A stretch of 44,583 nt of DNA from Welwitschia mirabilis (GCA_051453625.1 JBOZIK010000001.1:31016724-31061306), one strand, 5' to 3'. Shown: positions 12,826 through 22,868, counted from the stretch's first letter. Notes: generated from the sequence alone by a model not told the origin. Made by a program: numbers and translations.

Positions 12826-14290
12826 TTCTTGAGTAAGTGGTTTTATAAATATATCTGCTATTTCAAAACTAGATTCTATATGATCAATCTTGATAAAATC
12901 CTTGTCAATCAGATCTCTGATAAAGTGATGCTTGATGTCTATATGTTCAGTTTGTGCATGAGATACTGGATTTTTTGCAATATCGATGGCTATAGTATTA
13001 TCACAAAACATGTGAATTGGTGCTTTATTAGAAAATCCCATTTTTGAAATTAGTGAGTGTATCCAAACAACTTGCTTTGCAGCTTTACAAAGAGCAACAT
13101 ATTCTTCCTCTATAGATGATACTGCTGCTATGCTCTATTTTTTGGAAGATCAAGAGATTAGTGAATGTGCAAAAAAGTAGCAATAACCTATCATTGGTTT
13201 GCAATCATCAAGATAACCTCCCTAATCAGCATCTGAGTAACCATGAAGAACTAAGTTTATTTTATTCTTGTGATATTTGAGACCAAAAGAACTTGTTTTC
13301 CAAGTATCTAAGAATATGCTTAGTATTTTTCTAGTGTAAGAATTTAGGATTTTGCATAAATCTAGAAAGATAATTGATGCTGAACTGAATATCAGGTCTC
13401 GTAATCATTAAGTATAAGAAACTTCCAATTAGTAAGTAATATAAAGTGGCTTCAACAGTAGGTTAATCATCATCTTTTGCAAGTTTAATATTAGCAAGAA
13501 GTGGAGTGAATACTGATTTATAATTTGGCATATTAACGCTTTAAAGCAGACTTTGTGTAAATCTTCATTGGTATAGATATACTGAGAAAGGATCCTTCTT
13601 TATTTCAATCCCAAGGAAATAGGTTATCTCACTTAATGGTCATCTCAAATTTCTTTTCCATCATTTATCAAAAAATTTTGTTCATCAGAGCTAAGGATGA
13701 GAAATATATCAGGTCGTGAACATATAATCAAACAAAGGTATAATTATCATTTACTGTTTTCTTGTAAATATTTGATTCAGAAAATAGATGCTAAAACCCT
13801 ACATTTATAAAGAATTCATGGATTCTTTTAAACCAAGCTCTTAGTTCCTGTTTAGGTCCATATAAACCTTTGTGTAAGTGATAAAAATATGATATGGATA
13901 ATTCTTATGTATAAAACCTTATAGTGGTTTGACATATACTTCTTTCTCCAATTGACTATTTAAAAAGGCTGAGGCTACATCAAGCTCAAGAATTCAAGTA
14001 TTTAGATTGATAGCAATGGCTAGAAAAATTTTAACTAATTCAACTCACAATACTAGAGCAAAGCTTTCTTCAAAATCATGACCTTGATGTTGATTATAAC
14101 CTTTGGTAACAAGGTGAGATTTATATTTTTCAATAAATCTGATTTGATCTTGCTTGACACGAAATACCCATTTAAGGCCTATTATGGGTTTATGTGTTAG
14201 TCGTGGGACTAAAGTCCAAGTTTGATTTTTAGTAGTTTGTAATATTTCATGATGCATTGCATTATGCCATTGTGGAAGTGTTAGAGCTTA
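12826..14290 (-). pseudogene. Copia reverse transcriptase and RNase H (broken)
   Basis: Reading down from 14290, the reverse transcriptase begins near WHNAMHHEILQTTKNQTWTL, followed by GLKWVFRVK and the KSHLVTKGYNQ block. LDVASAFLNSQLEKEVYV lies at about 13940-14000 and keeps the first catalytic Asp. The second catalytic box reads LYVHDLIYF instead of YVDD, so one catalytic Asp has become His. Later HGYSDADxGGYLDD is the RNase H start, AAVSSIEEEYVALCKAAKQ its middle, and MFCDNTIAIDIAKNPVSHA with HIDIKHHFIRDLI its end. The final ADIFIKPLTQE runs into the gap. At least ten stops or frameshifts interrupt it. The best open stretches are at 12826-13041 and 14045-14257. In life it would copy the element RNA into DNA and remove the RNA strand. 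Confidence 0.92.
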
Positions 14291-15780
14291 TTCAACAGTG
14301 GAAAGTTCTAGGTGATCTCCCCCCTTTACTATTGTAACAAGGAATAGATAATTCAAATCATTATGGTGGAAGAGGGGATTGAAATCTTCAATGAAAAAAG
14401 GATCAGGATAAAGGATGTCTAGGAATAAGGAGAGGGGGAAGGGGGAGGGGAGGATTTGAAAATGCCATACTAGGGGGAGGTAAAGGCATTATGAGGGACT
14501 TAAGTGAGTTATCCTCATTAGGGGGTGGATAAGAAGGGGATAGGGGTATTAGCATTGCATAGAGAATAATTAATTAAAGGTAAGTGGTGTAAAAGAAACA
14601 CTCCCCTTTGAATAATATGGTAGTTGGAAGGAATACATGGGGGTATTTTTGAAATTATTAAAAAATTAGAGGAAAAATGTCTCATGGATGGGAGACATAC
14701 AAAAGGGATGCCATGTGTGCAATTGATGCTGACGAGGCATTATGACATGTCAATGGCGATGGGCAATTTTGTGTTTGATGGATTGACGCAAATGTACTCA
14801 AGGAAGAAGTCTGCCTAAGTAGTGATCGGGGCAATTAGGGTACTTGGGAGTGGGCTGACATTATTAGTAGTAAATTAAACTCTTAAGCTACTATTTAGCT
14901 TGAATTGAAGGCATGGTCTGGCAACGACAGTAGAGTCTAGTGAGACAATGTCATTGTGCAAGCAAACGTTCATGGTAGAGTCAGTGTCGGATTGAACAGC
15001 AGCAAGAGGATGCAGGCGATCGTCTGTGGAAGGGGATGACTGTGAGATATTATCGGTCTCAGATTAAGCGTCAGTCGTTGGCTGGAGAGGGCATGTCGGA
15101 GGTGAGAAGGCACTTTATAGTGTGCATTGAGTCTATGATTTCAGAGTGCAATGAGGCTATAGAAAAATGAGAGTGACTGCAGGAGGTTCACTAGCCGTGA
15201 GTACACTAGAGATTTACAGAACGGCGCAGGAGGGTAGTGGATGAGAGCATAGTGAGACACAAGAGGAAGGCGCGCTGCAGGCGGAGGCAGTGTTGGGCAC
15301 ACCTAGTTGAAAGCTGGGAAGATCTGCGTGAATGCTTTGCTTATGGGGAATGGTTGGCCAGGAGTGTGATGCACTGTGGGCTAGGAGCGGCACTTGTTGA
15401 AATCTGCCAAAAACAAAGAAAGTATCTAGCAGAAGGATGGAGGGAGTCCCATGGTGAGTGTGGCGATGGGAGTATTCAATGTCCAACATTTGAGAGGCAG
15501 GGTGTAGACATTAAGGCTTCCTCAAGCAGATGGTATTAGGGAGGTGGAGAGTGTTGGGCTGAGAAGTGGAGTATGAGCCATGGAAATGGTAACTGAAGAA
15601 GAAGGAGGATTGGTGTTACTTAAAGAAGGAGATGCTAAAATGGAGGGATTTGTTACTATAAGAGAGGCTTGGAAAGGGGGGTGGTTAGGATAGGATATTG
15701 TACTTGGGGATATAGAATGTATTAAGGCAAGGGGATGGGAATTGTGATGAGAAAAAAAAAAAAGGATATGATAGAGAAGT
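14291..15780 (-). pseudogene. Long C-rich linker between integrase and reverse transcriptase
   Basis: Copia polyproteins carry a variable, Pro/Ser-rich linker here, usually a few hundred bases. This one is about 1.5 kb and differs sharply in composition: G-rich on the plus strand, hence C-rich in the coding sense, with many preserved CpG. Minus-strand readings are rich in Pro, Ser, Thr, His and Leu. A 91-codon open frame at 15214-15489 contains HRHTHHGTPSIL and SAPSSCVSLCSHPLPSC. It may be a true extended linker, or it may include captured or inserted foreign DNA. I found no terminal repeats or target duplication inside it. The plus-strand frames in this interval are shadows. Confidence 0.5.
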
Positions 15781-16520
15781 ATTATTTAAAGGGGTGTTGG
15801 GTGATAAAGAAGTCTTAATGATTTTTACATCTCTTGAAACTAAAATTTTGTTGTTATCTAGATTAAGGCATTAATGAGTTTTTGAATTTTCCTCATAACC
15901 TAGAAAAATACATACCTGTTCTTTATCATACACTTTCAGAGTTGTTTTGGAATCTTGCCATAGCAAATTGAATCAAAAATCTTTAGATGAAAAATGTTTG
16001 GTTTTTAATCATACCATGGTTCAAAAGGGACTATACCATTTAAGCTTTTGTATGTTACTTAATTTAAAATATAAATTGCTATAGAACAAGATTTAATCTA
16101 AAAAACTTTATCTAACCTAGACTATTATAGTAAGCATCTTGTCATTTTTGCTATTATTTGATTTTTCCTTTTAGCTATGCCATTTTCTTAAGGTGTATAA
16201 CCTGTAGCTGTCTGAAGAATTATTTGATGATATATGTAATATAATTCAAAATCATGTGAGGTAAATTCTTTTCCTCGATTACTTTGAAGTTTTTTTCAAT
16301 TTATATTCTTTTTGTATTTCTATCATATTTTTGTATATCTTAAAGAAATCTAATACTTGATCTTTCATTTGAAGGAAGACACCCCAGAACATTCTAGAAT
16401 AATCATCTATAATAACACACTTGTATTGTGCCTTCCAAAAACTTAATGTTTGCATTGGACAACATAGATTCAATGTACTAGATCTAAATAGTGTGTACAT
16501 ATTCCTTGATACTTAGGAAA
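15781..16520 (-). pseudogene. Copia integrase core (broken)
   Basis: The core starts with YKCVIIDDYSRMFWGVFL at about 16385-16440, which supplies the first catalytic Asp. It continues through NRGKEFTSHDFE (second Asp region) and TGYTPxENGIAKRKNQIIAKM. In the last motif the family has NGVAERKN; here the Glu of the DD35E triad reads Lys (GAA to AAA, a G-to-A change), so the enzyme is inactive. Downstream, PFEPWYD and KCMIKNRYVFF correspond to the integrase C-terminal block before the linker. A 73-codon open frame covers 16279-16500. Its role would be insertion of the cDNA, which left the CTTAA duplication. Confidence 0.92.
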
Positions 16521-17075
16521 TGGTTGTCTTTTTGCTTTTCCAATAGAACAAATCTAATAATCTATTGAATCAGGAAGAGAGAAATGAGACATACCTTGAA
16601 CAAATTGCTTTTTTTGCATCATATCTATTGACTTAAAATTGACACATCCTAGTCTAAGATGTCATATCCAAGGATTTGATTTGTTTGCTAGTAGAAAATT
16701 AAGTTATTTTTGGATCTGTAATTTATACATCCTATTTTGACTCATTGGAGTCAAGGTAATTATCTTACCTTAATTTTCAATAATCTTATAAAAACCTTTG
16801 TTAAATATTACTGTATAATTTTTAGAGCAAAGTTAACCAGCACTTAAAAGATTCTTTTATAGATCAGAAACTATATAAATGTCACAAATCATAAGTGAAT
16901 TACCTACTATTGTTGTGAATTTTATAGATCCAATCCCTGTAATCATTATCTTAGTGCCTATTCCAACTATAACTTCTCCATCATGTTTATGTAGATCTAA
17001 AAGTAGGGATTCATCACTAGTCATGTGATGACTACATCCAGTATCACATACTAATCAACCCTTGAATCTAAATAT
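16521..17075 (-). pseudogene. Copia protease and pre-integrase zinc region (broken)
   Basis: The protease active site reads LVCDTGCSHHMTSDESLL at about 17005-17055. It keeps the Asp-Thr-Gly triad, whereas most copia proteases have Asp-Ser-Gly. It is followed by a long fairly clean stretch with DGEVIVGIGTKIMITGIGS. The GAG-pre-integrase part appears as HLRLGHVNFKSIDMMQKKQF at about 16600-16670, then CSIGKAKRQPFPKYQ, which carries a Cys of the zinc-binding part before the integrase core. Stops are few compared with the reverse transcriptase region. The protease would cut the polyprotein into gag and pol products. Confidence 0.9.
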
Positions 17076-18060
17076 TCTTCATCATTGGTTGTCAGAAAGT
17101 AACTTTGATTTTTTCTTTCTTCTAAAAAAAGAGTTCTTCATAGGCTAATTTTTCTTCCTCTACATAATGTACGACATCTTTATTCTGAAAATTTTTCCTT
17201 CTTTCATCAATTTAATTTATAATGATTTTCTTTCTTATAATAGTTACACCACCTTCTAGATCTAAAAGTATTAGATCTAGCTCCTTGATATTCTTGATCT
17301 TATTGTTATTGATGAAAACTTTGATTAGAATGATTATTATCTTTACAACTTTGAAATCCACGACCATTGGCTTAGTTTGTAGATTGATATTGATGTCATT
17401 TTTGGCATGAAGATCTCGCAATATTCTTCTGGATTTGAAATGCATTTGTTAATATGCTTCATGCAAGTTTTAAAGCTTCCACTAAGCTTAACCATCATCA
17501 AAGTATCGACATCTTTACTTTTTTCTATCATAGAAATGATAAGATCATAATGCCTTACAACTGTGCAAAGGATCTTATTCATAATCTTTGATTCTTTGAC
17601 ATCTTCTTCACTAGCTTGTAGTGCATTCACAATCTCTTGAAGAGGAGTAACATAATGCTCAAGAGATTTAGACTCNNNNNNNNNNNNNNNNNNNNNNNNN
17701 NNNNNNNNNNNNTGCAATCTCACTTTCTTTACTCGATCTGATCCTTTAAACTCAATCTCGAGTTCTTTCCAAGATTCTTTCACCTCGATGTAATTAGCAA
17801 TCTTAGGAAAGATTATATTACTAACACTTATCTAAAGATTGTATAATACTCATGCATTTCTCCCTTCTAATGTTGTCAGAATTGCAGCGTCCGTGTTGCT
17901 TATAGGGACTATTACGATTAATCCCAAAGATTTTGGGCCCTTAAGAATGTTTTCATCTTGATTGGCCAATAATCATAATTTTCTCCTTTAAAGAAAGGAG
18001 AAGCAAAGGAGATGAAGGCATTTGAATTACCATTAGCTGTTATATCTATTGATTGAAGCT
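17076..18060 (-). pseudogene. Copia gag with decayed zinc knuckle
   Basis: The gag core is open for 146 codons at 17343-17783, interrupted only by the small N gap: SWKELEIEFKGSDRVKKVRL, then SLEHYVTPLQEIVNALQASE, KIMNKILCTVVRHYDLII and MIEKSKDVDTLMM. This is the typical UBN2-type gag layout of plant copia elements. Upstream (17990-18055) another frame reads ENYDYWPIKMKTFLRAQ, the usual gag N-terminus. Near 17235-17275 the nucleocapsid knuckle reads CNYYKKENHYKLN followed by TGA, so the second and last Cys of C-x2-C-x4-H-x4-C are lost. The start codon is not clear because of an early frameshift. Confidence 0.9.
17676..17712. other. Assembly gap (37 N) inside gag
   Basis: The gag frame runs on unbroken on both sides, so the gap length is probably close to a real multiple of three after its edge bases are counted. 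Confidence 0.95.
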
Positions 18061-18074
18061 TTAACAATGTAACC

Positions 18075-18091
18075 TAGTCTCTGATAACAAA
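18075..18091 (-). other. Primer binding site, tRNA-iMet type
   Basis: On the minus strand the bases after the 5' LTR read TTTGTTATCAGAGACTAGG. The plant copia primer site complementary to initiator tRNA-Met is TGGTATCAGAGC, so this is one or two mismatches away. It fixes the minus-strand orientation and the LTR edge at 18092. Confidence 0.85.
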
Positions 18092-18273
18092 TGAGAGAGA
18101 ATGAACTCGTGAATTCAAAAATAAAATTGGCTAAATATGTTCTATTAGTATTTGAGATTAAGCCTCAATAAATACAACTTGAGAAGGAAGAAAATATTTG
18201 ATAGAGAAGATTAAGAAAAAATTAGAGAAAATCAAGGGAAGATAAGTTAGAACATTGACATCACATCCTAACA
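18092..18273 (-). repeat. 5' LTR of the copia element
   Basis: The LTR is 182 bp, begins (minus strand) TGTTAGGATGTGATGTC and ends CATTCTCTCTCA. It is short for a copia LTR. TG and CA termini, the adjacent primer site and the CTTAA outside define it. No clear TATA box was seen within it. Confidence 0.92.
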
Positions 18274-18278
18274 CTTAA
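18274..18278. repeat. Right target-site duplication CTTAA
   Basis: An exact match to 12561-12565, directly outside the 5' LTR. Confidence 0.85.
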
Positions 18279-19154
18279 ATTAATAAAATGTGCACAATGG
18301 ATTTAAGTTTTTACATAAATTCCACTTATTTTTATTATGTATAATAACAAGGATCAATCTCAGTTTTAATCAAATTTTTATCTTAAGTTTTCTACCATTT
18401 TCCTAAGGATTTTAATTCCTCTTTGATGAGATACTTTTTTTTTACTTTAGTAAGCATAATGGTTATTCTAGTAAATTACCTTCATGAAGTAAGTTTAGGA
18501 TAAGAAGGCGACTTAGGCACTTGAATAATTAGTATTAATAGATTACTTGTCAAATAATACAATTATATTTAGAATCAAAGATTTGAGTAGATGTCTACTC
18601 TTATTTATTATTCTTTTTTGCCTTCATCATCTTCTTTGATATGGTTTATTACTTCAATAAGGATTTGAAAAACCTATTTAATGAAGCAAATATTTTTTTT
18701 ATGACATTATTTAGTAGTTTAGCACTCAAAACAAGATTTGCCTATACAATTAAAACTAGAAGCATAATTTGTGATTGACATGCAAACTTTGCATTTTTTT
18801 GGGCTGAAGCTTCCTTCAATAAAATCTCCAAATAATGTAATATAATGCTAGGATAGAATAGTATATGTTACCATGGTATGTCTAATCTCTTAAGGTTTAA
18901 AGATGGAGATCTTAGTCTCTTTGTCCAAATGAAGAAAGTGAATTAGTCTTCTACTTTGTAGGGGCATGATGAAGGAGGTAAATTTTCTACCACAAACATG
19001 TAGTAATCTTTACATAGGGTATGATTTATGTTAAAAATAGCTTTGCCAATACTCTAATGAATAAAGAGATGTTTATAAGAAAAATATTTCATTTGAACTC
19101 ATAGTATATCCATTTTTCAAAGATATCAACTTCATTTTTACTTCATCAAATTTC
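18279..19154. other. Flank right of the copia insertion; no gene seen
   Basis: An AT-rich interval without recognisable coding, RNA or element boundary, lying between the copia target duplication and the inverted-repeat arm at 19155. Confidence 0.45.
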
Positions 19155-19432
19155 TGTCACATCCACATTTTTACATTTCCTATAAAATTTGTAAGTTTAT
19201 GTTTAATGAAATATTTGGAAAATTTTGATTTACTTAAAATCCCCAATTGTTGTAAATGCTATTATTCTTAAAATGCAGTCTTATTAAATTGTAATATGAA
19301 TATTGTTTTGTGTAAATATTTGTACCCAATTTTTATATGCTCTTGTGGTGGAAATGATATCTTTTATTATGCAATTGAATGCAAATACTGAATTGAATGT
19401 AGACTGTGAAGATATGTTATTTATTCCTTTCA
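19155..19432 (+). repeat. Left arm of a long inverted repeat
   Basis: This arm matches the reverse complement of 22998-23280 over about 280 bp with many identical blocks, for example CACATTTTTACATTTC, TTGTAAATGCTATGATTC-like sequence, GTCTTATTAAATTGTAAT and TTATTATGCAATTGAATG. By eye about 85-90 percent of positions agree. The outer end coincides with TGTCAC, and the inner end runs into a CA microsatellite. Confidence 0.8.
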
Positions 19433-19438
19433 TGTTAT

Positions 19439-19477
19439 CACACACACACACAAACACACACACACACACACATATAT
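19439..19477 (+). repeat. (CA)n microsatellite
   Basis: A nearly pure CA run with one AAAC interruption, ending in a short TATATA. It directly follows the left inverted-repeat arm. The Cys/Val-rich minus-strand frame across it is an artefact of the repeat. Confidence 0.95.
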
Positions 19478-19743
19478 AAAGAAAAAGGGTTGAAATGTTC
19501 TTTTTAATACTAAGGAACTATGAGTAAGCCCATCAAAATCGCGTTTCTTATTAAAACAATAATATATTTAGTAGTGACACTCTTTTAATTAGTTGGACTT
19601 TATTAGATGTCTAGAAAAACATGAACAAGGTATTTAAGATCCTTCATATTAAACTCATGTCCTGTGAAAATTAAAACCTAGGCTTTCATATTGTGTGTAT
19701 ACTCCTCTTCATAATAACTATGCCAATGAAATTGTAACCTATG

Positions 19744-19900
19744 CTCTGATACCAAATGTAAAGACCCAAACTTCTATAGTTGAAATATCTCTATAAACTT
19801 TATCACTTTGATACCAAAATATGAAACCCCAAAATTACTAATGTTGAAAACCTCAAAACTTACTCTAATGCTTTGATACCTAAAATGTAACACCCACTTT
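19744..19900 (-). repeat. Three tandem copies of a primer-site/LTR-end-like unit
   Basis: CTCTGATACC at 19744, CTTTGATACC at 19806 and CTTTGATACC at 19871 each precede an A/T-rich stretch and then GTAAAGACCC, TGAAACCCC or TGTAACACCC. Spacing is 62 and 65 bp. On the minus strand each reads as an LTR end (GGGTGTTACA type) followed by a TTGGTATCAAAG/TCAGAG primer-site-like sequence. Only the third copy joins a plausible LTR (TGTAACACCC at 19886). The unit appears to have been duplicated twice towards the element interior. Confidence 0.6.
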
Positions 19901-20761
19901 TCTTATTCTAAAGTTATGAACGTTACTTATTTAGTAAGGGATTAAATCCTTATTATTCTCCTCCAACAAAGCATTAATTAAAAGCAATCTAGAAAATTTA
20001 ACTTTGAATGTTCATCTCAATAATTTATAACTTCCTTGGTAATGGTTCTCTTTAAGCTAATCCTCTCCTCCATGATATCTTAAATTAGTTTTTTAAAGGA
20101 AACTTTCCTACTAACTGATCTTATAACCCTTAATTAATTTAAAGAAGAAAGATAACCTTTTTTTCTTGGGATTTAAATTTTCTTAGGAAGAAGGAAAAGT
20201 CTCTTGTCCACATTTAAAATAAATTTTATCAAAGATACATTAAAAAACTTCTAATAGACTCAAGAAAACATCAACTTATCATAAAATCTTCCAAAGTTTT
20301 CAAATAAAATTTTCCAAGGAAATTTTTCAATTAAAATATAATAATAATGCATAAATTCAAGTTTATTGCAAGAAGAATCTCAAGAATCCATAAGTTTTCC
20401 ATTCAATATCTAATAAAATATTTCATAAACACATGGGAAAAGATTCAAGATTTTAACAAATTCATCAGTAACTCAAAATTATGATCTCTAATAAATAAAT
20501 TTTATTTCAAGAAGGAAAATCATCATTCCATAAAAAATTCAAGCCCTACATTTATGAATAAATAGAGTCTGTTTCTCATCACAATAATAAGTAACACATT
20601 ATGATTATTCATGAGTTTAAATAATTAACTGGACTAGCCCAAGAGATATAATAAATTAGAGGATTTTTCCACTAATATAGATCCAACAATCCATCATGAA
20701 CTTATGCCATCTCAACAATCAGACACTAGATTTTTCACCTGTCACAAAAAGATATAGAATG

Positions 20762-22056
20762 AGAATTGTGAAAATTTCATAGCCCCTAGTATGGCCTAAG
20801 CAAGAATAGGTATTTTGATAAGATTTATCAAGAATTAAGGCAGAAAGAATAAATCAAGATTCCAATAAATTCAATTTATACCATAGATAATGAGCTCATG
20901 ATTATGAACGAGAATGTTAAATATAATATATATAATCTTAATCATCATTAACTTCACTGCCTCATTTGATAATCTATGAAGCCCACTACCTCATTCGGCG
21001 ATCTATGATTCTCATATAATATTTAACTTTATTGCCTTATTTGGCGATTTGTAAAGCCCACTGCCGATCTGTGAAGCCCATTGCCTCATTCGGCGATCTA
21101 TAGTTCTCTTATAATATTTAACTTTACTGTCTCATTTGGTGATTTGTAAAGTACACTGCCTCATTCAGTGATCTGTGGTACTTATATATATATATATATA
21201 AAATCTCAATCATCATTAACTTGACTACCTTATTCGGCAATCTGTAAAGCCCACTACCTCATNNNNNNNNNNNNNNNNNNNNNNNNNNNNNNNNNNNNNN
21301 NNNNNNNNNNNNNNNNNNNNNNNNNNNNNNNNNNNNNNNNNNNNNNNNNNNNNNNNNNNNNNNNNNNNNNNNNNNNNNNNNNNNNNNNNNNNNNNNNNNN
21401 NNNNNNNNNNNNNNNNNNNNNNNNNNNNNNNNNNNNNNNNNNNNNNNNNNNNNNNNNNNNNNNNNNNNNNNNNNNNNNNNNNNNNNNNNNNNNNNNNNNN
21501 NNNNNNNNNNNNNNNNNNNNNNNNNNNNNNNNNNNNNNNNNNNNNNNNNNNNNNNNNNNNAACTGTGAAAATCTCACAGCTCCCAGTATGGCCCAGGCAA
21601 GAATAGGTGTTTTGACAAGATATTTCAAGGATTAAGACAACACAGAAAAGTTCAAGGCTTTCAAGAAATCCAAGACATACACGATTAATGAACTCATGGT
21701 TATGAACGAGAATATCAAATATAATATATATAATCATCATTAACTTCACTGCCTCATTTGACGATCTATGAAGCCCACTGCCTCATTCGGCGATATATGA
21801 TTCTCATATAATATTTAACTTTATTGCCTTATTTGGCGATTTGTGAAGCCCACTGCCGATCTGTGAATATATAATCTCAATCATCATTAAGTTGACTACC
21901 TTATTCAGCAATCTGTAAAGCCCACTACCTCATTTGATGATCTATGGTAATATAATATTTCCACTACCTCATTCAGTGATCTATGGGATTCTCTCTTCAC
22001 TATCTTGTTTGGCGATCTGTGAAGTCCATTGCCTCATTCAGTGATCTATGAAAATC
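20762..22056 (-). repeat. Tandem array of a CGGCGATC-containing motif, itself duplicated
   Basis: A unit of about 29-32 bp, close to CACTGCCTCATTCGGCG followed by ATCTGTGAAGCC, recurs at least ten times in 20955-21262 and 21742-22050, with degenerate spacing and interposed TCTCATATAATATTTAAC segments. The larger block is also duplicated: 20762-21260 matches 21561-22050 at an offset of about 800 bp, including TATGGCC and GAATAGGT blocks ahead of the array. The motif is a GC-rich island in AT-rich DNA and keeps CpG sites in several copies. Confidence 0.75.
21263..21560. other. Assembly gap (298 N) inside the tandem array
   Basis: It interrupts the first copy of the repeat array, so the true copy number is unknown. 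Confidence 0.98.
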
Positions 22057-22312
22057 TATAACCATAAGTTCAATATTATGATATCATGAACTCAAGAGAA
22101 TATATGACATAATACCTCGACAAGACTTTAAAAGAGATTACAAGATGAGTACGATGGATTTAATCACGATCTTTCATCTCATACAAAAGATAATTTAAAT
22201 ATATTGAGGAATGGTACATGAAGATAAAATATGCTTCTACTCAAGGTTTCTCTCATTCAATAAACATAACCATATTTTAGGAAATTCACATTCATCAATC
22301 TTAATAAATAAA

Positions 22313-22590
22313 TGAATACAAAAGGACCATCAAGAATATACAAGAAAATAAAACCATACACAGCATGATGATTTCGATACATATTGCATAAGAATGAACC
22401 AATAAATAAGCACAAAAGTAAAGAACCATATGATAAACGTGATAATATAAATACAAAATACATAAGAAAGGACCAACAAGGAAGCGTAAAAGTATAGAAC
22501 CATACATAAACATGACAATTTCAATACAAAATGCATAAGAAAGAACCATTAAGAAAGCACAAATTACTGAACCATACCAAGTTTTAAGAA
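22313..22590 (-). repeat. Four tandem copies of a roughly 74-bp unit
   Basis: CATAAGAAnGnACCA recurs at 22387, 22461 and 22534, with a more diverged copy from about 22313; spacing is 74 and 73 bp. Each unit also contains AAGTA-AGAACCATA and ATACAAAAT-C blocks. Because 74 is not a multiple of three, the array creates overlapping minus-strand frames in several registers (in 22257-22549) that look like membrane proteins but are not genes. Confidence 0.8.
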
Positions 22591-22693
22591 GAACTCAAGA
22601 TCTTTACAAGTCTTCAAGGTTTTTCTAGTCTTCAAGACTCGATAGCAGAAGGTTCTCCAAAAATGAAAGTGAGGAAAAATGAAAAGGATAATC

Positions 22694-22705
22694 CTATTTA
22701 TAATT
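22694..22705 (-). promoter_or_regulatory. TATA-box-like sequence of the candidate LTR
   Basis: The minus strand reads AATTATAAATAG, a good plant TATA box, about 230 bp inside the inferred LTR start at 22927 and before a C/T-rich stretch. If correct, transcription would start near 22665 and the tandem arrays would lie in the transcribed R-U5 part. Confidence 0.4.
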
Positions 22706-22768
22706 AAGGTTTGGTGGAATGTGAAGAGTCACAAGAATATGAGAAAAAAATGAAAGTTATTAAAGATT

Positions 22769-22868
22769 NNNNNNNNNNNNNNNNNNNNNNNNNNNNNNNN
22801 NNNNNNNNNNNNNNNNNNNNNNNNNNNNNNNNNNNNNNNNNNNNNNNNNNNNNNNNNNNNNNNNNNNN
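22769..22868. other. Assembly gap (100 N)
   Basis: Exactly 100 N, the usual placeholder for unknown length. It lies in the upstream part of the candidate LTR. Confidence 0.98.

Larger units (their letters stand above)
12566..18273 (-). mobile_element. Complete, dead Ty1/copia retrotransposon
   Basis: The element has all structural marks: a 5' LTR at 18092-18273, a 3' LTR from 12566 into a gap, a matching CTTAA on both sides, a tRNA-iMet-type primer site next to the 5' LTR, and domains in the order gag, zinc knuckle, protease, integrase, reverse transcriptase, RNase H. This order is diagnostic of Ty1/copia. It covers about 5.7 kb including two gaps. The LTRs differ at about 25 of roughly 155 comparable positions by my hand count, mostly transitions, so the insertion is old. 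All domains carry stops, and key catalytic residues are changed (integrase Glu to Lys, reverse transcriptase YVDD to YVHD), so it cannot move by itself. The interval between integrase and reverse transcriptase is unusually long and GC-rich. Confidence 0.93.

Noticed and set aside
15237-15539. Plus-strand 100-codon frame in the GC-rich block
   Set aside because: It is antisense to the copia polyprotein linker, and the C-rich minus strand explains the open frame. No plus-strand domain is recognisable.
18274-18278. Longer target duplication extending beyond CTTAA
   Set aside because: Bases beyond the five (TTTG on the left, AT on the right) do not match, so 5 bp is the full duplication.
19284-19469. 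Minus-strand frame starting MCVCVFVCVC
   Set aside because: The start is the translated CA microsatellite, and the rest is the inverted-repeat arm.
22257-22549. Three overlapping minus-strand frames resembling hydrophobic membrane proteins
   Set aside because: They arise from the 73-74 bp tandem array read in several registers; the composition is that of AT-rich repeat DNA.
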